Shown: positions 18,598-29,826, counted from the first letter of the stretch. The stretch: DNA of 51,850 nt from Methylotenera oryzisoli (GCA_945878695.1 CAMDXI010000007.1:1-51850), one strand, 5' to 3'. Program-made: numbers and translations. Notes: generated from the sequence alone by a model not told the origin.

Positions 18598-20173
18598 GCG
18601 TTTCTAAAAATTCAATGTCTGGGTAGCGCTCTTGGGCCATTTGCAGATTGACCCGATTGGGCGCTAAGTAGACGTATTCATTCGCCCCGTCCATGGCCAC
18701 ATTAAACCCGTATTTATCGGCAATCGCGCTTAAGTCGCTGTCTTTACCGCGCAGCCAACGTGCGGTGTAACAATCGTAATTTTCAAACACGATGTCCACG
18801 CCGTACTCGTGCTCTAAGCGATGCGCCACCACTTCAAATTGCAGCATGCCGACCGCACCTAAAATCAAATCATTGCTGAGTATAGGGCGAAATAATTGCG
18901 ACGCTCCTTCTTCAGCTAATTGTTGAAGACCCTTTTGCAACTGCTTCATTTTTAATGGATTTTTTAATCGTGCTTTACGGAAAAATTCCGGGGCGAAAGA
19001 GGGCAAGCCAGTGAATTTTAGGTTTTCATTTTCACTAAAAGTGTCGCCCACTTTGATGGTGCCGTGGTTGGGTATGCCTATGATGTCACCGGAGTAGGCC
19101 TCGTCCATGGTGGTGCGGTCTTGTGCCATAAAGGTGATGGCATTGTTGACCGCCATTAGCTTGCCGGTGCTGACTTGTTTGATTTTCATGCCACGCTCAA
19201 AGCGACCGGAACACACCCTTAAGAAGGCAATGCGATCGCGGTGCTTGGGGTCCATATTGGCTTGTATTTTAAAAACAAAACCAGAAAACTTATTCTCATC
19301 CGGCTCCACGCTGCGACTGGCCGCATTGCGTGCCAGTGGCGCAGGCGACAAATCGACCACCGCATCCAATAGCGATTGCACGCCAAAGTTATTGATGGCT
19401 GAACCAAAGTAGACCGGCGTTTGTTTGCCGCTTAAATAGCGTTCGGCATCAAAGCTGTGCGATGCGCCGCGGACCAATTCCACGTTGATACGCAATTCTT
19501 CCGCTACTGCGCCCAGCACTTCATCCAAGCGTGGGTTGCCCAGGCCTTGGATGATTTCCGAGGTGCCTTTCTCGGCGCGCGGGTCAAAGAAGGCGATGCT
19601 ATCGGTGTAGAGGTTGTACACGCCCCTAAAGCTTTTGCCCATGCCTATAGGCCAAGTCATGGGCGCGCATTCCATGCCCAGTGTGGTTTCTATCTCGTCC
19701 AGCAACTCTATGGGTTCACGGCTTTCGCGGTCCAATTTGTTGATGAAGGTGATGATGGGGGTGTCGCGCATGCGGCACACATTGAGCAACTTGATGGTTT
19801 GCGCTTCCACGCCATTCACCGCATCAATCACCATGACCGCGGAATCCACCGCGGTGAGGGTGCGGTAAGTGTCTTCAGAAAAGTCGTCGTGGCCTGGCGT
19901 GTCCAGTAAGTTGATCATGTGCTCGCGGTAAGGGAACTGCATGACCGATGAGGTCACGGAAATACCGCGTTGCTTTTCCAATTCCATCCAGTCCGACGTG
20001 GCATGGCGTGAAGCCTTACGGCCACGCACTTCGCCGGCAACCTGTATGGCACCACCAAACCACAATAACTTTTCAGTTAAGGTGGTTTTACCCGCATCCG
20101 GGTGGGAAATAATGGCAAAGGTGCGGCGGCGTTTTATTTCACCTTGTAAGGCGGTAGGCGCGAGTGTGGACAT
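18584..20173 (-). CDS. prfC: Peptide chain release factor 3 (RF3 GTPase)
   Basis: At 529 residues it equals the E. coli RF3 length. G motifs are intact: SHPDAGKTT at 23-31 (G1), ISVTSS (switch I), [14 protein letters not shown] (G3) and NKLDRE (G4). The C-terminal region includes [28 protein letters not shown] and the WLRG segment typical of RF3 rather than EF-G. RF3 uses GTP to remove RF1/RF2 from the ribosome after termination. The ATG at 20171-20173 gives the canonical N-terminus. A 116-base gap separates it from the potI stop upstream, so it may have its own promoter. Confidence 0.97.
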   Translation of the reverse strand: MSTLAPTALQGEIKRRRTFAIISHPDAGKTTLTEKLLWFGGAIQVAGEVRGRKASRHATSDWMELEKQRGISVTSSVMQFPYREHMINLLDTPGHDDFSEDTYRTLTAVDSAVMVIDAVNGVEAQTIKLLNVCRMRDTPIITFINKLDRESREPIELLDEIETTLGMECAPMTWPIGMGKSFRGVYNLYTDSIAFFDPRAEKGTSEIIQGLGNPRLDEVLGAVAEELRINVELVRGASHSFDAERYLSGKQTPVYFGSAINNFGVQSLLDAVVDLSPAPLARNAASRSVEPDENKFSGFVFKIQANMDPKHRDRIAFLRVCSGRFERGMKIKQVSTGKLMAVNNAITFMAQDRTTMDEAYSGDIIGIPNHGTIKVGDTFSENENLKFTGLPSFAPEFFRKARLKNPLKMKQLQKGLQQLAEEGASQLFRPILSNDLILGAVGMLQFEVVAHRLEHEYGVDIVFENYDCYTARWLRGKDSDLSAIADKYGFNVAMDGANEYVYLAPNRVNLQMAQERYPDIEFLETRELT

Positions 20174-20248
20174 GGGTTAAGCGGATCTTTGATTTAAGAC
20201 AAGGGCGCCATTTTACCTTAAATTGGCCTGGAACGAATCATGCCCATA

Positions 20249-20277
20249 GGCTGGGGCGACTTCGCCTGCTTAGCCAG
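20249..20277. other. Hairpin in the potI-prfC gap
   Basis: The gap between the potI stop and the prfC start contains an inverted repeat with inner arms GGCGA/TCGCC (20255-20259 and 20262-20266) and outer GGCT/AGCC arms. No T-run follows on the minus strand, so it is not a standard intrinsic terminator; it may attenuate read-through or protect the pot mRNA end. Confidence 0.35.
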
Positions 20278-20289
20278 CAAACAGGGAGC

Positions 20290-21126
20290 TTACTCGCGTT
20301 GGGCCAGTGCCATGTCACGTTTACGCTGGCGTGCTTGGCGCAGGCTGTAAAGTGTGGAGGCGAAGACGACCACGGACACGACAACGATGGTGACGGTGGC
20401 CAGGGCATTGATGCTGGGGTTCAAGCCTAAGCGCGCGCGGGAAAAAATCACCATGGGCATGGTCGAGTAGCCTGGCCCAGACAAGAAAGACGATAAGACG
20501 ACGTCGTCAAAGGATAAGGTAAAGGTGAGCAAGAAGGCCGATAGCAAGGCTGGCATGAGCAGTGGCAAGGTCACCAAAGTAAAGACTTGCCATGGCCGGC
20601 AGCCTAAATCCATGGCGGCTTCCTCTAGTTTGCTGTCCATTTCCGTTAAGCGCGAACGCACTACTACCGTGGCGTAAGCTGTGCCAAGTAAGGCGTGGCC
20701 TAGCAATATGGTGAACAAGCCGCGCTCAGGGTAGCCCAGGGCTTGTTGCACGGACACCAGCATCAGCAATAAGGACAGGCCAACAATCACGTCTGGCATC
20801 ACCAAGGGTGTGCTAGCCAAGGAGGACAGCAAACCGCGGCCAGTGAAGCGCCGATAACGGTGCAAGGCAAACGCGCTGAATAGCCCAAAAAACACCGAGA
20901 CCAAGGCCGATAAAAAGGCAATTTTAAGGGATAGCATGACGGCGGCAATCAGGTCGCGGTCATGCATTAAGGCCTTATACCAACGCAAGCTGGCGTGGCT
21001 CCATACCGTGACCAACTGCGAGTCATTAAACGAGTAGGCGACCAGGGTAAAGATGGGCAGAAATAAAAATGCATAGACCAGCAGCATCCAACTGCGGCCA
21101 AACCATTTAAGCGCGGTGCTGTTCAT
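20290..21126 (-). CDS. potI: Putrescine ABC transporter permease PotI
   Basis: This 278-residue inner-membrane permease has about six hydrophobic segments and the EAA loop EAAMDLGCRPWQVFTLVTLP near residues 168-187, which contacts the ATPase. The DDVVLSSFLSGPGYSTMPM segment is characteristic of PotC/PotI. It is the last gene of potFGHI and begins 3 bases after the potH stop. With PotH it forms the membrane channel. The substrate assignment rests on the PotF partner. Confidence 0.93.
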   Translation of the reverse strand: MNSTALKWFGRSWMLLVYAFLFLPIFTLVAYSFNDSQLVTVWSHASLRWYKALMHDRDLIAAVMLSLKIAFLSALVSVFFGLFSAFALHRYRRFTGRGLLSSLASTPLVMPDVIVGLSLLLMLVSVQQALGYPERGLFTILLGHALLGTAYATVVVRSRLTEMDSKLEEAAMDLGCRPWQVFTLVTLPLLMPALLSAFLLTFTLSFDDVVLSSFLSGPGYSTMPMVIFSRARLGLNPSINALATVTIVVVSVVVFASTLYSLRQARQRKRDMALAQRE

Positions 21127-21129
21127 GTT

Positions 21130-22038
21130 TTATGCGCGCCCCTCGGATTGCAGCTTGTTGTATATGGCCAAAGGCAGCATGATGAGTAGCAGCATGACGA
21201 TGGTCACGGCACCTGCCATGGGCCAATCATTGTTGCTAAAAAACTCGTCCCACAATACGCGGCCTATCATTAAGGTATTGGGACCGCCTAGTAATTCGGG
21301 TATCACGTATTCGCCGACCGCCGGGATAAACACCAGCATGCAACCGGCCACTATGCCGGCTTTGGATAGGGGCACGGTAATCAGCCAAAAAGTTTTAAAC
21401 GGATGGCAACCTAAGTCTGCTGCCGCTTCCAAGTAGCGGCCATCCAGTTTGGACAGGTTGGCATACAGCGGCAATATCATAAAGGGCAGGTAAGAGTAGA
21501 CCATGCCTATCATTAAGGAGAAGGGCGTATTGAGCATCTCGATCGGGCTGTCTATCCAGCCTATAGCCAGCAAGGCGTTGTTGATTAAACCGTTGTTAAC
21601 CAACAGGGTTTTCCAGGCGTAGATGCGCAGTAAAAACGAGGTCCAAAACGGCAACATAATCAGCATGAGCAATAAGGCTTGCCAGTGTTTGGGCGCGCGC
21701 GCCATAAAGTAAGCAAACGGGTAGCCCAGGCCTAAGCAAAGCACCGTGGTGTAAAAGGCGTAGCTTATGGAGGATAAATAGGTGGCCAAATACAGCTCGT
21801 CTGAGGCCAGAAACAAATAGCTGCTGACGTCTAATTTGATGCTAGGCCAAGCCCCTTGCCAACTAACCATGCCCGATACCGCGGTCGTTTGCATTTCCGA
21901 TAGGCTGATTTTAAGTACGATTAATACTGGCAAGAACGCCAAGATTAAGAACCAAGCATAGGGCAGGCCTATGACCAAGCGACGCCCAGTTAGCCAGGCG
22001 GGCGTGCTGCGTTTCAATGATTGCATGAGGGTGGCCAT
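21130..22038 (-). CDS. potH: Putrescine ABC transporter permease PotH
   Basis: The permease has six or so membrane helices and an EAA loop (EAAADLGCHPFKTFWLITVP). GEYVIPELLGGPNTLMIG near the C-terminus is typical of PotB/PotH. The frame is open further upstream, but the start is placed at the ATG at 22036-22038, giving 302 residues, because it overlaps the potG stop by one base (TAATG), a usual coupling arrangement, and because the residues before it merely shadow the potG 3' end. It pairs with PotI. Confidence 0.93.
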   Translation of the reverse strand: MATLMQSLKRSTPAWLTGRRLVIGLPYAWFLILAFLPVLIVLKISLSEMQTTAVSGMVSWQGAWPSIKLDVSSYLFLASDELYLATYLSSISYAFYTTVLCLGLGYPFAYFMARAPKHWQALLLMLIMLPFWTSFLLRIYAWKTLLVNNGLINNALLAIGWIDSPIEMLNTPFSLMIGMVYSYLPFMILPLYANLSKLDGRYLEAAADLGCHPFKTFWLITVPLSKAGIVAGCMLVFIPAVGEYVIPELLGGPNTLMIGRVLWDEFFSNNDWPMAGAVTIVMLLLIMLPLAIYNKLQSEGRA

Positions 22039-23153
22039 TATTGCGTCAACAGCACCATCGCATTGTCGGCCCAACTGGCGTATACCTGGTCGCCCCAGCA
22101 TAAATCGGCATTATCCTCATCGGCGTGACTTTGCACTTGCACTTGCAGCACTTTGCCGCTGGCCAGTTTTACATGGTAGCTGGTGTGTGCGCCAAAGTAG
22201 GCCATCTCCACTACCACGCCGGCCACATGGTTGACTTTAGCCGAGGGTTTCTTGCGGCTGAGCGCCATTTTTTCTGGCCGTATGGCCACGCCCACCCCCA
22301 TGCCGTCTTGGCAGGGTTGGCTGTGTGGGACGCGCAGCAAGGCGTCGGCGCATTGCACTAGGACGTAATTAGTGTGGTTTTCTTTGACTGGACCGTCAAA
22401 AATGTTCACGCTACCAATAAAATCCGCCACTTGTCGGCTGTTAGGCTGTTGGTAAATGGCCTTGGGCGAACCTACTTGTAAAAACGACCCTGCGCTCATG
22501 ACGGCCATGCGCGTCGCCATGGTCATGGCTTCTTCTTGATCGTGGGTTACCAACACGCAAGTCACGCCGACTTCTTCTATGATGTTGACTAATTCTATTT
22601 GCGTGCTGACACGCAATTTTTTATCTAAGGCGCCTAAGGGTTCATCCAGTAATAACAGCTTGGGTTGTTTAGCTATGCTGCGGGCCAAGGCCACCCGTTG
22701 CTGCTGACCGCCCGATAGCTGATGCGGTTTGCGTTTGGCGTACTGGCTTAGTTGCACCAGTTTCAACATGGCCTCCACCCGTTCAGCAATGGCCTCTTTA
22801 GCCATGCCGTCACGCCGCAAGCCAAAAGCGATGTTGTCGCTGACGCTTAAATGCGGGAACAGTGCATAGGACTGAAACATCATGTTGATGGGCCGTTGGT
22901 AAGCGGGCAACTCCGTGATGTCTGTCCCGCCTAGGTAAATTCGACCTTGGCTTGGGGTCTCAAAGCCTGCCAGCATGCGCAATAAGGTGGATTTGCCGCA
23001 ACCTGAGCCACCCAATAAGGCGAAAATTTCCCCGCTGGCCACGTTCAGCGTGACTTGATCCACCGCCTTGATGTGACCGTCGTAGATTTTACTGACGCCT
23101 TCTATGCGCAATAAAGGCTCGTTGGCTAATGGGGATTTGCTAGCGTTTTCCAT
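22038..23153 (-). CDS. potG: Putrescine ABC transporter ATP-binding protein PotG
   Basis: A 371-residue ABC ATPase (E. coli PotG 377). Walker A GGSGCGKST is at 48-56, the Q-loop is in MMFQSYALFPH, the signature LSGGQQQRVALARS is near 145 and Walker B LLLLDEPLGALD near 170, followed by the H-loop LVTHDQEEAM. A C-terminal TOBE-like beta domain (about 280-371) has VAIRPEKMALS. It powers putrescine import through PotHI. It starts 2 bases after the potF stop region, so the four genes are one transcript. Confidence 0.95.
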   Translation of the reverse strand: MENASKSPLANEPLLRIEGVSKIYDGHIKAVDQVTLNVASGEIFALLGGSGCGKSTLLRMLAGFETPSQGRIYLGGTDITELPAYQRPINMMFQSYALFPHLSVSDNIAFGLRRDGMAKEAIAERVEAMLKLVQLSQYAKRKPHQLSGGQQQRVALARSIAKQPKLLLLDEPLGALDKKLRVSTQIELVNIIEEVGVTCVLVTHDQEEAMTMATRMAVMSAGSFLQVGSPKAIYQQPNSRQVADFIGSVNIFDGPVKENHTNYVLVQCADALLRVPHSQPCQDGMGVGVAIRPEKMALSRKKPSAKVNHVAGVVVEMAYFGAHTSYHVKLASGKVLQVQVQSHADEDNADLCWGDQVYASWADNAMVLLTQ

Positions 23154-23155
23154 CC

Positions 23156-24289
23156 TTATAATCCTGTTTTAAAGCGAGTGAATAACCGGGTCATGATGCG
23201 TCTGGTGCCATTGTCCACCGTGCCCGGTGGGATCAGCCTAGCCACGTCGCTGGGAGCTAAAAAAATAGTGGGGTTAAGCCTAATGGATGCGTCGACAAAC
23301 GCGCTGGCGGCTTGATTCGGATTGGCAAAGGACAGTGCATTAGTCAAGCTGGCATGCACTTGCGCGCGTAGGATGTAGTTGATGAAGAGATGGGCATTGT
23401 TTGGGTGGGGCGCATCGGCCGGAATGGCCATGGTGTCCATGAACATCAGGCCGCCGGTTTTAGGCAGCAAGGCGACGATGTTTTGCGCCAAATTATTTTC
23501 CTTGGCGCGTTTTCTGGCCAAGTTAAAATCACCGGCCCAGCCCAGCGCCACGCAGACTTGGCCGCTGGCTAAGTCTTCAATTTGGCCGCCAGAATTAAAG
23601 CGCTTGATGTCGGGCCGTACTTTTTTCAACATAGCAAAAGCGGCTTGGTAATCGGCGGGGTTTTTGCTGTAGGGGTCGCGGCCTAGGTAATGCAAGGCGA
23701 TGGGGAAGACCTCGGACGAGGTGTCCAATAAGGTGATGCCGCAGGACTTTAATTTGTTGGTGTAGATGGGATTGAACACCAAATCCCAGGCATTGTCTGG
23801 CATGGGTGCATTGCCTAAAGCTTGCTTGACTTTGTCGACATTGATGCCGACCGTGGTGTAGCTCCATAGCCAATCCACCAAGTAGGCGTTACCTGGGTCG
23901 AACGCCTGCATTTGTTTCAATATGGCCGGGTCCAAATTTTTCCAATTGGTCAGTTTGACTTTATCTAGTTTTTGGTACAAACCGCCTTCAATCTGCAATT
24001 TCGCCCAGTTTGAGGAAGGCACCACGATGTCGTAGCCGGTTTTTCTGGCAATTAATTTGGCGTGCAGTATTTCGTTGCTATCAAAAATATCGTAGCGCAC
24101 TTTGATGCCGGTTTCTTTTTCAAAATTCGGGATGGTGTCAGGCGCAAGGTAGTCCGACCAGTTGTAAATATTCAGTACTTTTTCTTCACTCACGGCGGCG
24201 CTGGCGGTGGCACTAAGGCTGAGTAGCATAAAGCCTAGACAGCTAACGAATAAGCTGTGAGTTAAGCTGGGCTTGGATGGCGCACGCAT
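23156..24289 (-). CDS. potF: Periplasmic putrescine-binding protein PotF
   Basis: A periplasmic solute-binding protein closely following E. coli PotF: NIYNWSDYLAPDTIPNFEKE after the signal peptide, VRYDIFDSNE, KLKSCGITLLD, GQVCVALGWAGD and the AIPADAPHPNNA stretch. The NWSDY and GWAGD segments contain polyamine-contacting residues known from PotF; the C-terminal contact Tyr of PotF seems replaced by Phe (SFANPN instead of FYANAN). The frame allows an upstream ATG at 24310, but the ATG at 24287-24289 is preceded by GAAAGG at good spacing and yields a conventional signal peptide (basic start, hydrophobic core, cleavage around ATASA-A), so it is chosen. First gene of potFGHI; divergent from pgm. 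Confidence 0.93.
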   Translation of the reverse strand: MRAPSKPSLTHSLFVSCLGFMLLSLSATASAAVSEEKVLNIYNWSDYLAPDTIPNFEKETGIKVRYDIFDSNEILHAKLIARKTGYDIVVPSSNWAKLQIEGGLYQKLDKVKLTNWKNLDPAILKQMQAFDPGNAYLVDWLWSYTTVGINVDKVKQALGNAPMPDNAWDLVFNPIYTNKLKSCGITLLDTSSEVFPIALHYLGRDPYSKNPADYQAAFAMLKKVRPDIKRFNSGGQIEDLASGQVCVALGWAGDFNLARKRAKENNLAQNIVALLPKTGGLMFMDTMAIPADAPHPNNAHLFINYILRAQVHASLTNALSFANPNQAASAFVDASIRLNPTIFLAPSDVARLIPPGTVDNGTRRIMTRLFTRFKTGL

Positions 24290-24438
24290 GTCGGCCTTTC
24301 TAAAATGCAATCAATGGAAAAAGTAAGCAACACAGTCTAGGCGGTGCTTTTCAAAATAATTCTAACATGGGCGCAGTATTTTTTAGCAGCTTAAACCAGC
24401 AAACAGTCTGCAATCGTCGTGTATGATATTAGTCATAA

Positions 24439-26130
<1,692 letters not shown>

Positions 26131-26131
26131 T

Positions 26132-26326
26132 TCAGTCGGCCTCGTCTATCCAAGCCAGTTGGATGGCCTCCAAAATGCGTTCACCGCATTTATTCGGATC
26201 GTCATCGAATCCGTCTAGCGCCATGACCCATGTCATTAAATCGGTGAAGCGCACTGTGCTGGGGTCGGTGTCTGGGTGTTGATCGCATAAGGCTTCGGCG
26301 ATGCGTAAACTGTCTGTCCATTTCAT
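26132..26326 (-). CDS. iscX: Fe-S assembly protein IscX
   Basis: This 64-residue acidic protein matches IscX (YfhJ) almost along its whole length: [40 protein letters not shown] and the final AWIDEAD correspond to the E. coli protein. IscX binds iron and the cysteine desulfurase IscS and tunes cluster assembly on IscU. In E. coli it closes the isc operon; here it stands alone, convergent with pgm and divergent from glyA. The extra Cys (NKCGE) is not in the E. coli sequence. The ribosome site is weak. Confidence 0.95.
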   Translation of the reverse strand: MKWTDSLRIAEALCDQHPDTDPSTVRFTDLMTWVMALDGFDDDPNKCGERILEAIQLAWIDEAD

Positions 26327-26447
26327 GGCGCGGCTCTCACTAATAATTAAAGTTAGCTGATCTTAAACTAAGTCGATTATAGCGTGGTCTCAAGCGGGCA
26401 ACAAAAAAGCCTAAACTTAAATACAAAGACCGCCTAGCATGCATATT

Positions 26448-26482
26448 AAGGTTTTAACCTTCAGCCTAGGCCGTGTTAAAAT
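26448..26482 (+). promoter_or_regulatory. Predicted glyA promoter with dyad elements
   Basis: An extended -10 element TG-T-TAAAAT (TAAAAT at 26477-26482) has a -35-like TTAACC at 26454-26459 with 17-base spacing. The -35 is embedded in the dyad AAGGTT-tt-AACCTT (26448-26461), and the spacer holds the palindrome GCCTAGGC (26464-26471), both possible operator sites. It lies about 50 bases before glyA in the divergent iscX-glyA gap. Confidence 0.5.
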
Positions 26483-26533
26483 AGCGCTTTATTATTCACT
26501 CAAATTTAAACCGTAATTGGAAAGCGAAATACT

Positions 26534-27808
26534 ATGTCACTAGCCCCAACTAATCAGGCGCCCTTTACTTACGATCTTACTTTGGATAAAGCAGACGCGG
26601 CTTTGTGGGGCATGATGTCGCACGAAGTGGTGCGTCAGCATGAGCACATTGAGCTGATTGCGTCGGAAAATTACACCAGTCCAGCGGTGATGCAAGCGCA
26701 AGGTTCGCAGTTAACCAATAAGTACGCCGAAGGCTACCCAGGCCGACGTTTCTACGGCGGTTGTGAGTACGTGGATGAAATTGAGCAGTTGGCCATAGAC
26801 CGTTTGAAAGCCCTGTACGGCGCAGAGTACGCCAACGTGCAGCCGCATTCAGGTTCGCAAGCTAACCAAGCCGTGTATTTTTCTATCTTAAAGCCAGGTG
26901 ATACGGTCATGGGCATGAACTTGGGTCACGGCGGCCATCTTACCCACGGTTCGCCTGCCAATTTGTCCGGTAAATTATTCAACATCGTGCCTTACGGTTT
27001 AAACGATAAAGAAGAAATTGATTACGACGAGATGGAGCGCATTGCCGTGGAGTGCAAGCCCAAGTTGTTGATAGGCGGCGCCTCGGCTTATGCCTTGCGT
27101 TTTGATTGGGCGCGCATGGCCGAGATCGCGAAAAAAGTAGGGGCGTATTTCATGGTGGACATGGCGCATTACTCTGGCTTGATCGCGGCGGGCGTTTACC
27201 CTAATCCGGTGCCGCATGCTGATTTCGTCACCTCTACCACGCATAAAACCCTGCGTGGCCCACGCGGCGGCATTATTTTGGCTAGAGCCGAATTTGAAAA
27301 ATCCTTGAACTCCAGCGTTTTCCCGGGTTTACAAGGCGGCCCTTTGATGCACGTGATTGCAGCAAAAGCCACGGCCTTCTTAGAAGCGTCGCAACCGGCA
27401 TTTAAAACCTATCAAAGCCAAGTGGTAAAAAATGCCCAAGCCATGGCTGAGGCCTTAGCCGCTAGAGGCTTGCGTATTATTTCTGGTCGCACCGAGTCGC
27501 ACATGTTTTTAGTTGATTTGCGCCCTAAAGGCTTAACCGGTAAAGCGGCGGATGCGGCATTGGGTTTGGCGCACATTACCGTTAATAAGAATGCTATCCC
27601 GAATGACCCAGAAAGCCCGTTCGTGACGTCAGGCATACGCATAGGCGCGCCGGCGATCACCACGCGTGGTTTTAAAGAAGAAGAAGCCAAGCAGGTAGCG
27701 AATTTGATTGCGGATGTGTTGGATAAGCCAACGGATGAAAGCGTCATTGCCGCCACCAAAGCCAAAGTCCACGCCTTGACCGCGCGCTTTCCAGTCTACC
27801 AAGGCTAG
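26534..27808 (+). CDS. glyA: Serine hydroxymethyltransferase
   Basis: The 424-residue PLP enzyme converts serine and tetrahydrofolate into glycine and methylene-tetrahydrofolate, the main one-carbon source. It shows [38 protein letters not shown], the PLP-binding [14 protein letters not shown] with Lys238, and [18 protein letters not shown] ribosome site lies upstream. A predicted extended -10 promoter precedes it. nrdR starts 25 bases downstream on the same strand, so glyA is probably the first gene of glyA-nrdR-unknown-ribD-tatD; in methylotroph-like bacteria glyA is also central to assimilation, but this cannot be judged here. Confidence 0.98.
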   Translation: MSLAPTNQAPFTYDLTLDKADAALWGMMSHEVVRQHEHIELIASENYTSPAVMQAQGSQLTNKYAEGYPGRRFYGGCEYVDEIEQLAIDRLKALYGAEYANVQPHSGSQANQAVYFSILKPGDTVMGMNLGHGGHLTHGSPANLSGKLFNIVPYGLNDKEEIDYDEMERIAVECKPKLLIGGASAYALRFDWARMAEIAKKVGAYFMVDMAHYSGLIAAGVYPNPVPHADFVTSTTHKTLRGPRGGIILARAEFEKSLNSSVFPGLQGGPLMHVIAAKATAFLEASQPAFKTYQSQVVKNAQAMAEALAARGLRIISGRTESHMFLVDLRPKGLTGKAADAALGLAHITVNKNAIPNDPESPFVTSGIRIGAPAITTRGFKEEEAKQVANLIADVLDKPTDESVIAATKAKVHALTARFPVYQG

Positions 27809-27833
27809 TCAGTCTCAGGCCCATGCGCTTACT

Positions 27834-28277
27834 ATGAAATGCCCTTTTTGCGGTGATGCCGATACCCAGGTAATCGATTCTCGCGTCAACGACGAGGGCA
27901 ATTCCATACGCCGTCGCCGCAAATGCGGCGTTTGCGACAAGCGTTTTACCACTTACGAAACGGCGGAATTGATTATGCCGCAAGTGGTTAAAACCAACGG
28001 TACGCGGGTGGCGTTTGATAGAGATAAGCTGCGTCTGTCCTTCACTCGCGCCTTGCACAAGCGCCCGGTGCCTACCGAATACGTGGACCGCGCCCTAGAC
28101 AGAATCACGCAAAAATTGCTCAGTTTGGGTGAGCGTGAAATCCCCGCCAGGGAGTTGGGTGAAAGCGTGATGCATGAATTGAAATTGATGGATAAAGTGG
28201 CGTACATCCGTTTTGCGTCGGTTTACCGCAGCTTTTCCGATGTGGATGACTTTAACGAAGCCATCCGTGAGCTATAA
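27834..28277 (+). CDS. nrdR: Transcriptional repressor NrdR
   Basis: At 147 residues this is a standard NrdR: N-terminal zinc ribbon with Cys3, Cys6, Cys31 and Cys34 (MKCPFC and KCGVC), the basic [11 protein letters not shown]-binding strand, and a C-terminal ATP-cone domain beginning near residue 49. It senses dATP/ATP and represses ribonucleotide reductase genes through NrdR boxes; no nrd gene is in the window. The position between glyA and ribD is common in proteobacteria. The start leaves a 25-base gap after glyA. Confidence 0.97.
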   Translation: MKCPFCGDADTQVIDSRVNDEGNSIRRRRKCGVCDKRFTTYETAELIMPQVVKTNGTRVAFDRDKLRLSFTRALHKRPVPTEYVDRALDRITQKLLSLGEREIPARELGESVMHELKLMDKVAYIRFASVYRSFSDVDDFNEAIREL

Positions 28278-28292
28278 CAAAGGGGACTGATT

Positions 28293-28670
28293 ATGCGAGT
28301 GATTAAGTGGGCCACGATAGCCTTAAGTGTGTTTACCTTGGTTTTGACCTTGGTGTTCTTTGCCTGGTGGGCCATGAAGGACAGCCTGATGTTTGGCAGC
28401 GAGAAATTTGACCAGGTTAAATGGATGCAGGCGGCTGCCAATCTGCAAAATGAATGCAAGCGCGGCGACATGGCTTACGATTTGCAGCAAAATATTTTAG
28501 TCAAAGGTACGCCTAAAGAAGCGGTGGCCATATTGCTTGGTAGACCCAGCTACGATGCGGATAGGCACGTGGAATACGATTTGGGTAAGTGCATGCATGT
28601 CTACCACGGCTTGTTGATTTATTTTGATGAAAACAACAAGCTAATCAACAGCCGCATTTCCTCACATTAA
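28293..28670 (+). CDS. Uncharacterised single-pass membrane protein, 125 residues
   Basis: An N-terminal hydrophobic segment (about residues 5-27) is followed by a roughly 95-residue, probably periplasmic domain. The pattern ILVKGTPKEAVAILLGRPSYDADRHVEYDLG...LLIYFDENNKLINSRI resembles the SmpA/BamE-like fold, in which a GxxxxxVxxxLG helix precedes beta strands ending in a 'fdxxgkv' turn; this is a fold-level resemblance, not an assignment. No lipobox is seen, so it is unlikely to be a lipoprotein. Two Cys residues (NECKRG, GKCMH) could form a disulphide. It starts 15 bases after nrdR with an AAGGGGA ribosome site, inside the glyA-ribD run. Confidence 0.75.
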   Translation: MRVIKWATIALSVFTLVLTLVFFAWWAMKDSLMFGSEKFDQVKWMQAAANLQNECKRGDMAYDLQQNILVKGTPKEAVAILLGRPSYDADRHVEYDLGKCMHVYHGLLIYFDENNKLINSRISSH

Positions 28671-28698
28671 GCCCGGCCAATCACGCTAGCTTTGCACC

Positions 28699-29820
28699 GT
28701 GTTTTCCAACGCTGATCACACCTACATGGCCCTTGCGCTGCAGTTAGCAGAGCAGGGTAATTACAGCACCGCACCCAATCCCAGGGTCGCTTGCGTGGTG
28801 GTGAAAAACAATCAAATACTGGGCCAAGCGGCACACCTTAAAGCCGGTCAAGCACACGCCGAAGTGCTGGCGTTAAATCAAGCCGGCGTGGCCGCCGCCG
28901 GCGCCGATGTCTACGTTACCCTGGAACCATGCAACCACGTTGGTCGAACGCCACCTTGCGTGGATGCCTTACTAAAAGCCGGGGTAAAGCGTGTGGTGGT
29001 GGCCATGCAAGACCCCAATCCTTTGGTAGCCGGGCAGGGCATGCAGCGTTTACGGGCTGCGGGCATACAAGTCGAGCTGGGATTGTTAGAGGCGCAAGCG
29101 CAAGCCTTAAACCCCGGTTTCGTCTCGCGCATGACCCGGCATAGGCCGTATTTGCGCACTAAAATCGCCGCCAGTTTAGATGGCCGCACGGCTTTGGCGA
29201 ACGGTTTGAGTCAGTGGATCACTAGCGAAGCAGCCAGGGCCGACGTGCAGCATTGGCGTGGTTTGGCTTGTGCCATCGTGACCGGCGTAGGCACGGTCTT
29301 GCAAGATAACCCGAGTATGACCGTGCGCGCGCCTGAGATAGTCAAGGCGGCCTTGTCGCGTCAACCGCTACGCGTGATTGTAGACAGTCGATTGCGCACG
29401 CCGCATGATTGCCAAATGCTCTCTGCAGCCAGCCTGCAAATAGGCCCGGTGTTGATTGCCTACGCAAAAGCCGATGCCGCCGAGCTGCAAGCCATACAAC
29501 GCCCTGGTTTAAGCTTGCTGGCCTTGCCTAATGACCACGGGCAAGTTGATTTACCGGCCTTGATGACCCACTTGGCTACGCTAGGAGTGAATGAGGTCTT
29601 ACTGGAAGCCGGTTCGGCTTTAAATGGTGCTTTCTTGCAAGCGCAATTAATTGATGAATGCATTTTTTACTATGCCGCCAAACTGATGGGTGGCACGGCT
29701 CAACCCATGTTTTCCATGCCGGCCTATAAGGCCATGTCACAAGCGCAAGCCATGCAGATTATAGACGTCAGGCAATTGGGTGCGGATTTGCGCTTGCGCG
29801 CCAAGCCGGTGCCCGCCTAA
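28699..29820 (+). CDS. ribD: Bifunctional riboflavin deaminase/reductase RibD
   Basis: The 373-residue enzyme (E. coli 367) carries out steps two and three of riboflavin synthesis. N-terminal deaminase: zinc ligands in HAEVLAL (His53, Glu55) and EPCNHVGRTPPC (Cys78, Cys87). C-terminal reductase from about 150: TKIAASLDGRTAL, QWITSEAARAD, VTGVGTVLQDNP and LLEAGSALNGAF. The start is GTG (28699-28701); the sequence MFSNADHTYMALAL is the usual N-terminus, while the internal ATG at codon 10 would remove it. No ribE or ribBA follows; tatD begins 6 bases after the stop. Confidence 0.96.
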   Translation: MFSNADHTYMALALQLAEQGNYSTAPNPRVACVVVKNNQILGQAAHLKAGQAHAEVLALNQAGVAAAGADVYVTLEPCNHVGRTPPCVDALLKAGVKRVVVAMQDPNPLVAGQGMQRLRAAGIQVELGLLEAQAQALNPGFVSRMTRHRPYLRTKIAASLDGRTALANGLSQWITSEAARADVQHWRGLACAIVTGVGTVLQDNPSMTVRAPEIVKAALSRQPLRVIVDSRLRTPHDCQMLSAASLQIGPVLIAYAKADAAELQAIQRPGLSLLALPNDHGQVDLPALMTHLATLGVNEVLLEAGSALNGAFLQAQLIDECIFYYAAKLMGGTAQPMFSMPAYKAMSQAQAMQIIDVRQLGADLRLRAKPVPA

Positions 29821-29826
29821 CTCATC

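Noticed and set aside
22039-22101. Longer potH starting at 22101
   Set aside because: The extra 21 residues overlap potG and are not permease-like; the TAATG junction at 22036-22040 is the more natural start.
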